Shown: one piece after another, positions 31,161 through 39,446 of the stretch | Numbering within the stretch: position 1 is the first letter of the stretch | Layout: each line of letters starts with the position of its first letter | From: Candidatus Phelpsiimicrobium noxiivivens | GTDB lineage: Bacteria; Omnitrophota; Gorgyraeia; Velamenicoccales; Velamenicoccaceae | Assembly (NCBI GenBank): GCA_001873995.1 | Contig: MNVR01000019.1 | Span: 1 to 57,338, forward strand | DNA: 57,338 nucleotides | Direction of reading: 5' to 3' | The notes under the pieces: model-generated | Database searches by the model: none | What the model saw: the letters and a program-made list of their open reading frames with translations, nothing else | Told to the model about the DNA's origin: nothing | Translations under genes and position numbers: made by a program

Positions 31161-34100
31161 CTACTGTAACGTGAGAGCGTCAATCCTATGGACATTTTTA
31201 CCTTCTTTCATCTCATAGCGCCATTTCCATATTGAATATATCGGCGGATATACCAAAAGTTCCATAATAAAACTCGTAAAAATACCGCCTATCATAGGCG
31301 CTGCTATACGCTTCATCATGTCAGCCCCCGCGCCCATTGACCACATAATAGGAAGCAGGCCCATAAACATAGCGCACGCTGTCATCATCTTAGGGCGTAT
31401 GCGCTTCACTGCTCCGTGAATGATCGCCTCATCAAGGTCTGCTCTTGTTCTCATCCTCCCCTGCTTTGCCATATCGTTATATGACATGTCCAAAAATAGA
31501 AGCATAAATACGCCTGTCTCGGCATCCAGCCCCATAAGCGCTATCATCCCCACCCAGACCGCTATTGAAACGTTGTAATGCAAAATATACAAGAACCATA
31601 CGGCGCCTACCAAAGAAAACGGCACTGCCAACATAACTATGGAGGCCTTAACAGGAGACTTCGTATTCATATAAAGCAAAATAAAGATTAAAAATATCGT
31701 AATAGGTATAACAAGTTTCAATCTTTCCCGCACGCGAAGCATATTCTCGTATTGACCACTCCAGGCAAGGGCATAGCCCGCAGGCAGTTGGATCTTCTCG
31801 CGGACGATCTTTCTTGCTTCTGTGACGTAGCTTCCAACATCACGCCCTGCGATATCAACATACACATACCCTGCCAACATCCCATTTTCATCCCTGATCA
31901 TGGCAGGCCCCAAAGACAAATGTATGTCAGCCAACTGTTCAAGCGGTATCTGAGCGCCAGACATCGTTGGCACAAGCACTCTCTTTAGTTTATCAAGGTC
32001 ATCGCGGAATTCTCTGGCATAACGCACATTAACAGTGTAACGCTCCCTGCCTTCAATTGTCGTTGTGACCGGCTCTCCGCCTATAGCTGACATAATGATC
32101 ATTTCTGCCTCTTTAATAGTCAGGCCATAGCGGGCGAGTTCTCCGCGTTTTATATCAAAATCAACGAAATATCCTCCGGTAACGCGTTCGGCAAAAACAG
32201 AGCGCGTTCCCCTTATATCTTTCAATGTTGATTCAAGATTTATGCCGATCGATTCTATCTCCTTTAGGTCAGCGCCATATATCTTTATTCCAACAGGCGT
32301 GCGCACACCTGTGGACAACATATCAATACGCGCCTTAATAGGCATTGTCCACGCGTTAGATACTCCGGGAAACTGTATTTTTTGATCCAGCTCATTTACC
32401 AGATCTTCGTAGGTAAGGCGATCTCTCCAAATAGGCCTAAATGGCATTTGCATAAATTGCGGCATCCATGAATACCATCTATTGACCTTTCGCCACTGGT
32501 TTCGCGGTTTTAACACAACAGTCGTTTCCATCATGGAAAATGGCGCCGGGTCAGTAGATGTCTCGGCACGGCCTGCCTTGCCAAACACCCTTTCAACTTC
32601 AGGCGTATCTTTAAGTATCTTATCCATGGACTGAAGTAATTTCTGTGTTTCAGTCACCGATATACCAGGCAATGTCGTAGGCATATAAAGTATCGTGCCT
32701 TCGTTAAGAGGCGGCATGAATTCTGAACCCAGTTGATAATAAACAGGGATCGCGGAGAGCATTAATATTCCCGCGGCTATGATAGTCGCCTTGCGATGCC
32801 TTAGCACAAACTTACAGACAGGCTCATAAATACGAAAGAGCACCGAGCTAACAGGGTGCTTCTCTTCAGGATAATATTTGCCGACAGTAACCGAATTAAA
32901 CATATTTGAAAGCCAGCGCGGTTTAAAGTGCTTGTAGTCCATCCGAGTAAACAACATCCGCATCGCGGGGTCAAGCGTAATTGCAAGAAGCGCCGCTATG
33001 GCCATAGCAAAATTTTTACTGAAGGCAAGCGGTTTAAAAAGCCTGCCCTCCTGGTCTAAGAGAGTAAACACCGGCAAAAAAGCGACCGCTATAACAAGGA
33101 GCGAAAAAAATACCGAAGGGCCGACTTCTTTTAGCGCGTTGAGCCTGACTAAATGAAAATCTCCTTTTCGTCCTCCTGCTTCCCAAAGCTGTAATTTCTT
33201 ATAGGCATTCTCAACCTCAACAATAGCGCCGTCAACAAGCACGCCTATAGAGATCGCGATACCAGAAAGACTCATAATATTTGAAGTAAGTTTCAATCCA
33301 AACAAAGGAATGAAGGAAAGAAGCACCGCTATAGGTATCGTGACAATAGGAATAACTGCTGAGGGAAAATGCCATAAAAAAATAAGAATAACAAAACTGA
33401 CAATGAGCATTTCTTCAAAGAGCTGATGTTTAAGCGTCTCTATAGACCGCTTGATAAGTTCTGACCGGTCATAGGTGGTACTGATCTCAACGCCGCGAGG
33501 TAAAGATGGTTTTATCTCTTCCATCTTTTCTTTCACGCGGTTTATCACATTAAGCGCGTTTTCGCCATAGCGCATGATAACAATACCGCCGACAGTATCG
33601 CCCTCGCCGTCAAGATCCGCTATCCCGCGGCGCATTTCCGGCCCCAGCACGACCTGTGCTATATTTTTCACAAGTATTGGCGTGCCAGACGCGTCTACAC
33701 CTAAGGCTATATTCTCAATATCTTGAGTGGACTGCGCGTAACCCCTGCCGCGGATCATATACTCGGCTCCGGAAAACTCCACAAGCCTGCCGCCCACATC
33801 GTTATTGCTGTCACGGATGGCGTCAACAACCTTAGCAAGCGGTATTTTATAGGAAACCAGCGCGTTAGGGTCAACATTCACCTGATATTGCTTCTGGAAT
33901 CCTCCTACTGACGCGACTTCAGCCACCCCGGGAACGCTCTGGAGCCAATAGCGCAAATACCAATCCTGAAAAGAACGAAGTTCCGACAGATCGTTCTTTC
34001 CTGTCTTATCAACCAAGCCATATTGATAGACCCAGCCAACAGAACTTGCATCCGGCCCCATCTCTGTTTTGACGCCTTCCGGAAGCCTGGGAGTGATCTT

Positions 34101-34442
34101 ACTCAAATATTCAAGTGTGCGGCTGCGCGCCCAATAAATATCAGTGCCGTCTTTAAAAATGACATACACGTAGGAAAATCCGAAATCAGAAAATCCTCTG
34201 ATGGCTTTGACGTTGGGCGCGCCCAGCATAGCGCTTACAATAGGATACGTCACCTGGTCTTCAATGATATCGGGAGACCTGTCCCAGCGGGAATAGATAA
34301 TGACCTGCGTGTCGGATAGGTCAGGGATAGCGTCTAAAGGAATGTTTTTTATGCTATATACGGCGCCTATCATAGCCGCTATAACAAAAATGATAACGAG
34401 GTATTTATTTTTTGCTGAAAATTCAATAATTTTTTCTATCAC
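31161..34442 (-). CDS. cusA: CusA-type heavy-metal RND efflux pump
   Basis: Inner-membrane proton-driven transporter of the HME-RND family, exporting monovalent copper/silver-type metals through CusB and CusC. The 1093-residue protein with 12 helices begins at GTG 34442 (MIEKIIEFSAKNK), aligning with the E. coli CusA start; a TTG six codons upstream is less likely. Landmarks: NIPLDAIPDLSDTQVII, GVLVDGAIVEVENAYKKL in TM4, LGSEFMPPLNEGTILYMP, and GLDAETGVFMLL in TM10. CsoR and HMBD-containing CusB in the same operon point to copper; the exact metal is inference. Confidence 0.93.
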   Translation of the reverse strand: MIEKIIEFSAKNKYLVIIFVIAAMIGAVYSIKNIPLDAIPDLSDTQVIIYSRWDRSPDIIEDQVTYPIVSAMLGAPNVKAIRGFSDFGFSYVYVIFKDGTDIYWARSRTLEYLSKITPRLPEGVKTEMGPDASSVGWVYQYGLVDKTGKNDLSELRSFQDWYLRYWLQSVPGVAEVASVGGFQKQYQVNVDPNALVSYKIPLAKVVDAIRDSNNDVGGRLVEFSGAEYMIRGRGYAQSTQDIENIALGVDASGTPILVKNIAQVVLGPEMRRGIADLDGEGDTVGGIVIMRYGENALNVINRVKEKMEEIKPSLPRGVEISTTYDRSELIKRSIETLKHQLFEEMLIVSFVILIFLWHFPSAVIPIVTIPIAVLLSFIPLFGLKLTSNIMSLSGIAISIGVLVDGAIVEVENAYKKLQLWEAGGRKGDFHLVRLNALKEVGPSVFFSLLVIAVAFLPVFTLLDQEGRLFKPLAFSKNFAMAIAALLAITLDPAMRMLFTRMDYKHFKPRWLSNMFNSVTVGKYYPEEKHPVSSVLFRIYEPVCKFVLRHRKATIIAAGILMLSAIPVYYQLGSEFMPPLNEGTILYMPTTLPGISVTETQKLLQSMDKILKDTPEVERVFGKAGRAETSTDPAPFSMMETTVVLKPRNQWRKVNRWYSWMPQFMQMPFRPIWRDRLTYEDLVNELDQKIQFPGVSNAWTMPIKARIDMLSTGVRTPVGIKIYGADLKEIESIGINLESTLKDIRGTRSVFAERVTGGYFVDFDIKRGELARYGLTIKEAEMIIMSAIGGEPVTTTIEGRERYTVNVRYAREFRDDLDKLKRVLVPTMSGAQIPLEQLADIHLSLGPAMIRDENGMLAGYVYVDIAGRDVGSYVTEARKIVREKIQLPAGYALAWSGQYENMLRVRERLKLVIPITIFLIFILLYMNTKSPVKASIVMLAVPFSLVGAVWFLYILHYNVSIAVWVGMIALMGLDAETGVFMLLFLDMSYNDMAKQGRMRTRADLDEAIIHGAVKRIRPKMMTACAMFMGLLPIMWSMGAGADMMKRIAAPMIGGIFTSFIMELLVYPPIYSIWKWRYEMKEGKNVHRIDALTLQ

Positions 34443-34486
34443 GGAACACCCATGAGGCAAACCCTAAGGATCGCCTATTCAGTGAC

Positions 34487-34546
34487 ATCCCGCAGAGTAT
34501 ATCAAAATTTTAGAATAAAATTTTGATACTTACTCCGATGCGGGAT
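34487..34546 (-). other. Nested hairpin between cusB and cusA
   Basis: A perfect 12-bp stem TATCAAAATTTT / AAAATTTTGATA (34500-34511 / 34517-34528) with a 5-nt loop sits inside an outer stem ATCCCGCA / TGCGGGAT (34487-34494 / 34539-34546) that reaches into the cusB 3' end. No U-run follows. It may protect or process the mRNA to set CusB:CusA ratios. Confidence 0.6.
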
Positions 34547-35981
34547 TAGATTGTACAAGAGCTCTCAACTTGGACTCGGAATCAACGAGAAAGTTGCCGC
34601 TCGTTACGACTACGTCACCCTCTTTAAGGCCGCTAACGACCTCATAATAGTTTTCAGCTTTTTGCCCTACTGTTACTTCCCGGGACTCAAGCACATTATT
34701 TTCTTCTGAGAGATAAACGATCTTTCTTAATCCTGTATCCAAAACAGCTGTCACAGGAACAGCTAATCTGGACCCCATGTTTTCTTTTATCATAGCATTT
34801 ACAAACATCTCAGGCTTTAATTTATCATCCGTATTCGGCACTTCAACGCGCACCTGGTTAGTCCTTGTAGTTGGATCCAGAACAGGGCTAATAGAGACGA
34901 CCTTTCCTGTGAATTTCTCCCCAGGATAGGCAACAGCTTCAATTTCTACGCTGTCACCGATCTTAATAAATCCTATTTCATATTCATATACGTTTATATA
35001 AGCCCAGACATTTTCACCCTTGTCTGGAAGATACAGATTCGTTTCAGCCTTACGCGTCTTCTCGAGGACACTGATCTGTTCATCATTCATACCCAGGAGT
35101 TTTAATTTATTTCGCGCGGCCCCTATGAGGCTTTTTGCTCTATCAACAACATCTTGCAAAGGAGAATCTTTGACATTATCCTGAGCGTTTAATGCCTGGA
35201 CAAACTCCTCTTGTGTTACAGCCAGCTCAGGGTCATAAGCTATTTTGCCTGAAACACGGACAACTTTTGTCAGATCCCTTGTCTGGATTGCCTCTGTCTT
35301 GACACCTATCATCTGCTGTCTTTCAGGGCTTATAGTAACTGTAGGCCCTGTGCCCTTAACTGTTGACGCGCCTTCTTCCTGCCTGCCGGCAGGCATGGCA
35401 TAAACAGGGATGTAATCCATTCCCATCTGATCCTTCATAGGCACTGGCGACGTAGCTTGAGGGTTCATAGGGTTGCGGTAGTAAAGAAGCTTACGCTCAT
35501 TTTCAATGCCTGCTGGGACAAGGCCATGAGACGGTTGCTCTCCAAAAATTTCTACGGCTTTCCCACTGGCCGTAATTATCGCCTCGCCGCACACCGGGCA
35601 GATAAGCCGTTCGCCAGGCTTAATGTGCGCCTTGATCATCATAGGACAATCCTTCATGGCGCATTTATGTTCAACACAGATCTCATCCAATGTTTTCTCT
35701 TTGGCTAGCGCAGGCGTGTTCGTCTGCGATTCCAAGCGTCCAGCAGAACTGGGCTCCTGGGCCGCTATCTTTGTTGACACTTTTACCAGCTTCATCCCAC
35801 ATATAGGGCAATCCCCTGGTTTATCAGATGTATACGCAGGATGCATTGGGCAAATATATGTTACCTTTCCTTGCGAGACACTTTTATTGCCAGGCGCGCG
35901 TCCACAACCCGTTAATACTAAAACCGTACCTATAAATATGATGGCCACCATAACAAATAACTTATTTTTATAAATTCTCAT
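34530..35981 (-). CDS. cusB: CusB-type membrane-fusion protein with metal-binding domains
   Basis: Periplasmic adaptor of the RND pump. ATG 35981 has GGAGG five bases upstream. It starts with a lipoprotein signal (LTGC). Two HMBD-type metal-binding segments, YICPMHP..CPICGMKL (about 46-70) and YRNPMNPQ..MGMDYIPVY (about 170-197), flank a Cys/Met-rich patch (KDCPMMI, CPVCG). The adaptor core follows: beta-barrel and lipoyl-type domain (VRVSGKIAYDP, TNLYLPDKGENVWAYINVYE) and membrane-proximal domain (GLKEGDVVVTSGNFLVDSESKL). The PAGRQ residues near 200 come from a CCTGCCGGCAGG palindrome like the centre of repeat B. It overlaps cusC by 14 nt. Confidence 0.92.
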   Translation of the reverse strand: MRIYKNKLFVMVAIIFIGTVLVLTGCGRAPGNKSVSQGKVTYICPMHPAYTSDKPGDCPICGMKLVKVSTKIAAQEPSSAGRLESQTNTPALAKEKTLDEICVEHKCAMKDCPMMIKAHIKPGERLICPVCGEAIITASGKAVEIFGEQPSHGLVPAGIENERKLLYYRNPMNPQATSPVPMKDQMGMDYIPVYAMPAGRQEEGASTVKGTGPTVTISPERQQMIGVKTEAIQTRDLTKVVRVSGKIAYDPELAVTQEEFVQALNAQDNVKDSPLQDVVDRAKSLIGAARNKLKLLGMNDEQISVLEKTRKAETNLYLPDKGENVWAYINVYEYEIGFIKIGDSVEIEAVAYPGEKFTGKVVSISPVLDPTTRTNQVRVEVPNTDDKLKPEMFVNAMIKENMGSRLAVPVTAVLDTGLRKIVYLSEENNVLESREVTVGQKAENYYEVVSGLKEGDVVVTSGNFLVDSESKLRALVQSNPASE

Positions 35982-37290
35982 AATAACCTCCAACTCTCTC
36001 CAGATCAGCTAACGCGACCCGCAAATCCAATATAGCTTTATAATGGTCTAATTTAAAATTTATCAACATCCTCTGACTGTCAAGCACGGTCAGAAAATCA
36101 GATTTCCCGGATTCATACCCTTTTATAGCGACACTTACAGCCTCCTGCGCTTGCGGTATAAAAGCAGTTTCGTATAACTCAACGAGTTTCTTATTCGCAG
36201 TGGCTCTTGCATAAGCATCGTTGACTTCAAATAAAACAGAATTTTCCTTGGCCCTGTATTCAGCCTTTAGCATGGCAAGGTCTGATCTCATTTCTTTAAC
36301 GCCAAATGACTGTTTTTCAAAAAACCACAAAGGAATAGTGACTCCGGCCATGCCCGCCCATGAGCCGCTTTCAGCGCGGCCTTTATCAACCATCTGTTTA
36401 AATTTAACGGTAAAATCAGGCAAAAATTCGTGAAGCGAAAGGTCATAAGCCGCCTGCCCTCGCTCAACCGCGTACTTATACGCCTTAAGTTCAGGATTAT
36501 TATCGCGGGCCAATTTGTAAAAATCCTCCAGCGTATTGGTAAATTTTATCGCCGGTTCAGCGATAAGGCTCCCAAAATCATCTTTAGGGTCTTTGTTGAG
36601 CAACACATCTAACTTTGCCTGCGCGCTAAGCCGTTTCTGTTCCAACATGATTAGCTCATTATCAACTCTTGCCAGCTCCACCTGAGCCTTAAGCGCGTCT
36701 GCCTGTGTGCCTTGGCCTGCGCCATATCGCCTGTTTGCTGTCTTAGAAAGCTGATCTAAGACACTCTTATTTTCTTTGTTGATATCTATTGCTTTATAAA
36801 TAAGAAAAAGTTCAGAATAAGCGCTTTTTACACGAGAGACGATATCCAGCTCTTTTGCCTTATAGTTCTCATATGCCATTTTAGCGAGTTTTGACGCGAT
36901 CTTAGCGCGAAGAAAAAGCTTAGTGGGAAAAGGTATCTCTTGAGTAACAGAAAAGGTATTCATCGGATCGCCTGTCAACATCTTGTCAGCCGTTATCTTG
37001 TCATACTCGTATTCTATCATGGGATCATTAAGGCTGGCAGCTTGCGGGATACGGGCGTTGGCTGATCCAAAAGCGTTTTTCGCTGATAAGATCTCAGGAT
37101 TTGAAACAACAGCTTCTTTTATTAAAGAATCAAGGCTATAAGGCAGGTTATTTTCAGCTTGGGCCGCGGCTTTGGCCGTAGAAACCTGCATAACAACCAA
37201 AAGAATCATAAGGGCGAAACTGTTTCCAAGCCAATCGGGAAACTGTTTCCAAGCCAATCGGGAAAGTGGGCCTTGCGGTATATTTTTCAT
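35968..37290 (-). CDS. cusC: TolC-family outer-membrane efflux channel
   Basis: Forms the outer-membrane/periplasmic tunnel of the Cus pump. The 440-residue protein has a signal peptide (hydrophobic core about 26-38, ending AKA-A) and two TolC repeats of coiled helices with FAPxxLPDF-type turn regions (QEIPFPTKLFLRAKIASK; HEFLPDFTVKFKQMVDKG). AGGGGG precedes the ATG, whose A is shared with the csoR TAA. A 23-bp sequence is tandemly duplicated in the coding DNA for residues 9-25, ahead of the signal core. Since 23 is not a multiple of three, the duplication changed the reading frame there. Confidence 0.9.
   Translation of the reverse strand: MKNIPQGPLSRLAWKQFPDWLGNSFALMILLVVMQVSTAKAAAQAENNLPYSLDSLIKEAVVSNPEILSAKNAFGSANARIPQAASLNDPMIEYEYDKITADKMLTGDPMNTFSVTQEIPFPTKLFLRAKIASKLAKMAYENYKAKELDIVSRVKSAYSELFLIYKAIDINKENKSVLDQLSKTANRRYGAGQGTQADALKAQVELARVDNELIMLEQKRLSAQAKLDVLLNKDPKDDFGSLIAEPAIKFTNTLEDFYKLARDNNPELKAYKYAVERGQAAYDLSLHEFLPDFTVKFKQMVDKGRAESGSWAGMAGVTIPLWFFEKQSFGVKEMRSDLAMLKAEYRAKENSVLFEVNDAYARATANKKLVELYETAFIPQAQEAVSVAIKGYESGKSDFLTVLDSQRMLINFKLDHYKAILDLRVALADLERVGGYYENL
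37216..37265. repeat. 23-bp tandem duplication in cusC
   Basis: GAAACTGTTTCCAAGCCAATC-type unit repeated exactly twice with a period of 23 plus four bases of a third. It lies at the N-terminal coding end of cusC. Confidence 0.9.
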
Positions 37291-37574
37291 TATGACCCCC
37301 TAAATCTTGAGATCAATTCTAAAACTTCGCGGATCTTCTGCTGCTTCTCTTTTTCAGACTTACTCCCAATGGCTGGACAGACGCAACCCTCCAGATGCTT
37401 CTCAAACACTTTTTCCTCAACCCGCTCCAGCGCTCCTTTTATAGAATGTATCTGCGTCAGGATATCCACGCAATACCTCTTATCTTCTATCATCCGGGCT
37501 ACGCCGCGTATCTGGCCTTCTATCTTCTTTAAATATACGAGTTGCTCTTCATGGGTCGTTTTATTAGGCTCCAT
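37290..37574 (-). CDS. csoR: CsoR-family copper-sensing repressor
   Basis: Cu(I)-responsive repressor (DUF156 fold). The 94-residue protein starts at ATG 37574 with GGAGG upstream; GTG 37583 lies in the Shine-Dalgarno. Ligand pattern C35, H60, C64 (spacing 25 and 4) equals the x-C-H-C set of copper CsoR proteins. The first position is not His, unlike nickel sensors (RcnR, InrS). An extra Cys follows (CVCP). It is the first gene of the csoR-cusC-cusB-cusA-TPR run and probably represses it. Confidence 0.93.
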   Translation of the reverse strand: MEPNKTTHEEQLVYLKKIEGQIRGVARMIEDKRYCVDILTQIHSIKGALERVEEKVFEKHLEGCVCPAIGSKSEKEKQQKIREVLELISRFRGS

Positions 37575-37598
37575 CTGCCTCACCTCCTCCTTTGGCAG

Positions 37599-37628
37599 AG
37601 TATACCGTACCCCCCTACCCTACGTCAA
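37599..37628 (-). promoter_or_regulatory. cus operon promoter with CsoR operator
   Basis: On the - strand TTGACG (37628-37623) and TATACT (37604-37599) are 18 bp apart. The spacer is GTAGGGTAGGGGGGTAC, a G-tract of the kind bound by CsoR (GTAGGGT/ACCCTAC-type sites). Repressor binding there would block polymerase and give copper-induced expression. Confidence 0.7.
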
Positions 37629-37641
37629 GCCATTTTTATTT

Positions 37642-38679
37642 TTATGGTGTTTGGACTAAGATGATCAAAAAGAAATAAACAGCCATAACGATCAACCCTA
37701 GCGGCACGCCGATCTTTGCCCATTCAGAACTTTTGATCTTAAGCTTTCCCGCGGAAATGATATTCGGTATATTGCCGGGTATAAGCATACCCCCTGCGAT
37801 AAGAAGCCCTAACAAAGAGGATTTGATCTGCAGAAGGCTCATGGAAGGGCCCATTTCAGCCGCGGCAAGAGTAGCATTATCGAGCACAGCGGAAACTATA
37901 TTCAACCAATAAAGCCCCTGATAAGACATTTTTGAAACATATGTATCCACTATTGGCTTAAAACCTTTGCCCAAAAATATAAGCGCCATGACAAAAGCAT
38001 ATACCTTTGCCGTCCTCACTAATATATTCTTAATATTCTCTTTTTTGTCTTCCGCTAGGCCATGACGTTTCTGAAGCTTATTAGGTACCAATATCGCGCC
38101 CAACACTCCAAACAATACGATACCAGGTATTATAAATATCCACAAATGCCTAAGCAAAAAGAAAAAACCCGCGTTATATGGAATACCTTTAAGTTTAGCT
38201 ATTGTTATAGTAGAAAGCGGCTCTCCTATAGAAGTAAGCGCGGCCCCCAGGCCTATGGCAAAACAGGCAAGCACAACCAAGAGTATCTCATGCTTCCTAT
38301 CAAGCGAAAGATACGAAATTATCTCAACAAGAAGAAGCGCGGCAATAATAGCTGTTATGACGCTCGATATAAGCCCAAGCAAAACAATAGCCAAAAAAGC
38401 GAACCATTTCACTCCTATGCGGCCAGCTGACTTATTAACATTATGAGCTACAAATTTTTGAAAATACCTAAACAACAGGCCGGCTATAAGGACCGCGAGG
38501 GTTATCTTTATAGGCTCAACCAAGGCTTCTCCTGCCAGCTCCATGCTCCACTGCGATGTAATAGTAACAGCGATGCAACCCATAATAAAAAGAAAGAGCT
38601 CAAGCTCTTCTTCTATCTTCTTAACGAAAAAAGGGGCTAAAAAAACAGCCAACAATATAAAGAACAAGCCCATGATCAT
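37642..38679 (-). CDS. DUF1646 family membrane transporter
   Basis: The 345-residue protein has about ten hydrophobic helices and the look of DUF1646 (PF07854), related to the ion transporter superfamily that includes NhaD/ArsB-like carriers. Notable features are two half-symmetrical conserved stretches (GLGAALTSIGEPLSTI near 150 and SAVLDNATLAAAEMGPSM near 260) and the end IPGNIPNIISAGKL. The transported ion is unknown, though neighbours are metal efflux genes. GGAGG is 10 bases before the ATG. It follows the TMEM175-like gene by 4 bp. Confidence 0.8.
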   Translation of the reverse strand: MIMGLFFILLAVFLAPFFVKKIEEELELFLFIMGCIAVTITSQWSMELAGEALVEPIKITLAVLIAGLLFRYFQKFVAHNVNKSAGRIGVKWFAFLAIVLLGLISSVITAIIAALLLVEIISYLSLDRKHEILLVVLACFAIGLGAALTSIGEPLSTITIAKLKGIPYNAGFFFLLRHLWIFIIPGIVLFGVLGAILVPNKLQKRHGLAEDKKENIKNILVRTAKVYAFVMALIFLGKGFKPIVDTYVSKMSYQGLYWLNIVSAVLDNATLAAAEMGPSMSLLQIKSSLLGLLIAGGMLIPGNIPNIISAGKLKIKSSEWAKIGVPLGLIVMAVYFFLIILVQTP

Positions 38680-38683
38680 AATT

Positions 38684-39217
38684 TTAAAACCTCCAAAATG
38701 TCAAAACCATTGCTAATAAAATAATAATTATTAAAGATAACCCAACACTTCTATACTTAGATATTGTTTTTACATCCAAAGATAACTCAGTAAGGCGGCC
38801 TTTATGCGCCGCATAGGCCCAGTGTATGTGCAAGATCGATAATACGATAAAAATATTAAGTTCAAATGTAAACACAGGGGCAAAAAAATTATAATGATCC
38901 CCAAGAAGCATTGTTGAGAAAGGTATCAGGCAAAGGAACATCAACCAAATGATATTTATAAACACAAGCATAGGGTCAATATGCTTTATAAAATGGAACT
39001 GCCAGTGATGCCCAAACCATAATATACCTAAAATTAAAAAACTCAAGGCGTACGCTATAAGGTCATCAACAAGACTTAAAAATAATATATAAAAATCCGC
39101 GTTGCTATCTGGTTTAACAAAACTTAATACCTCGCTAAAGCTGACTATCATAATAGTCATGATAATAGCGAATATCCCGTCTACTAACGCCTTCAGACGA
39201 TTTGTATTTAACTTCAC
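38684..39217 (-). CDS. TMEM175-like (DUF1211) membrane channel
   Basis: The 177-residue six-helix protein is like one repeat of TMEM175 potassium channels. The first helix carries RLKALVDGIFAIIMTIMI, a variant of the RxxxFSDG signature in which Phe-Ser is replaced by Leu-Val. Later parts (FLILGILWFGHHWQFHFIKHIDP; WLMFLCLIPFSTMLLGDH) are typical of the family. Bacterial members are potassium-conducting tetramers; selectivity here is uncertain given the altered motif. It starts at GTG with AGAGGT upstream and is probably co-transcribed with the DUF1646 gene. Confidence 0.82.
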   Translation of the reverse strand: MKLNTNRLKALVDGIFAIIMTIMIVSFSEVLSFVKPDSNADFYILFLSLVDDLIAYALSFLILGILWFGHHWQFHFIKHIDPMLVFINIIWLMFLCLIPFSTMLLGDHYNFFAPVFTFELNIFIVLSILHIHWAYAAHKGRLTELSLDVKTISKYRSVGLSLIIIILLAMVLTFWRF

Positions 39218-39362
39218 GGATACCTCTTATCTTACCTTGTTTATTCTATAGGACATCATAGGGTTCAATTTTGCACGTATTATAATCCCAATAAAACCCT
39301 CAAACAACAAATAAAATAATGCCCGTATCTGTGTTAGAGCCGAGCCTTATCTGTATCCTAAC

Positions 39363-39434
39363 TTACGCTTTTCTTACGTTTGTTGCCTGGGGGCCTTTCT
39401 GATCATTGAACCATTTAACTTTACCTTTTGCTTA
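39363..39434 (-). pseudogene. Deletion-derived cold shock protein remnant
   Basis: The ~145 bp between the TMEM175 gene and this remnant (39218-39362) hold no gene, only a decayed terminator. The remnant encodes [10 protein letters not shown] joined directly to [11 protein letters not shown], the two ends of the intact csp at 43563. The missing middle lies exactly between two direct repeats (TCAAAAAGGC) in the intact gene. The start ATG is altered. Downstream flank also matches the csp terminator, so gene plus terminator was duplicated and then deleted. Confidence 0.85.
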
Positions 39435-39446
39435 TTTGCTTTGCGA

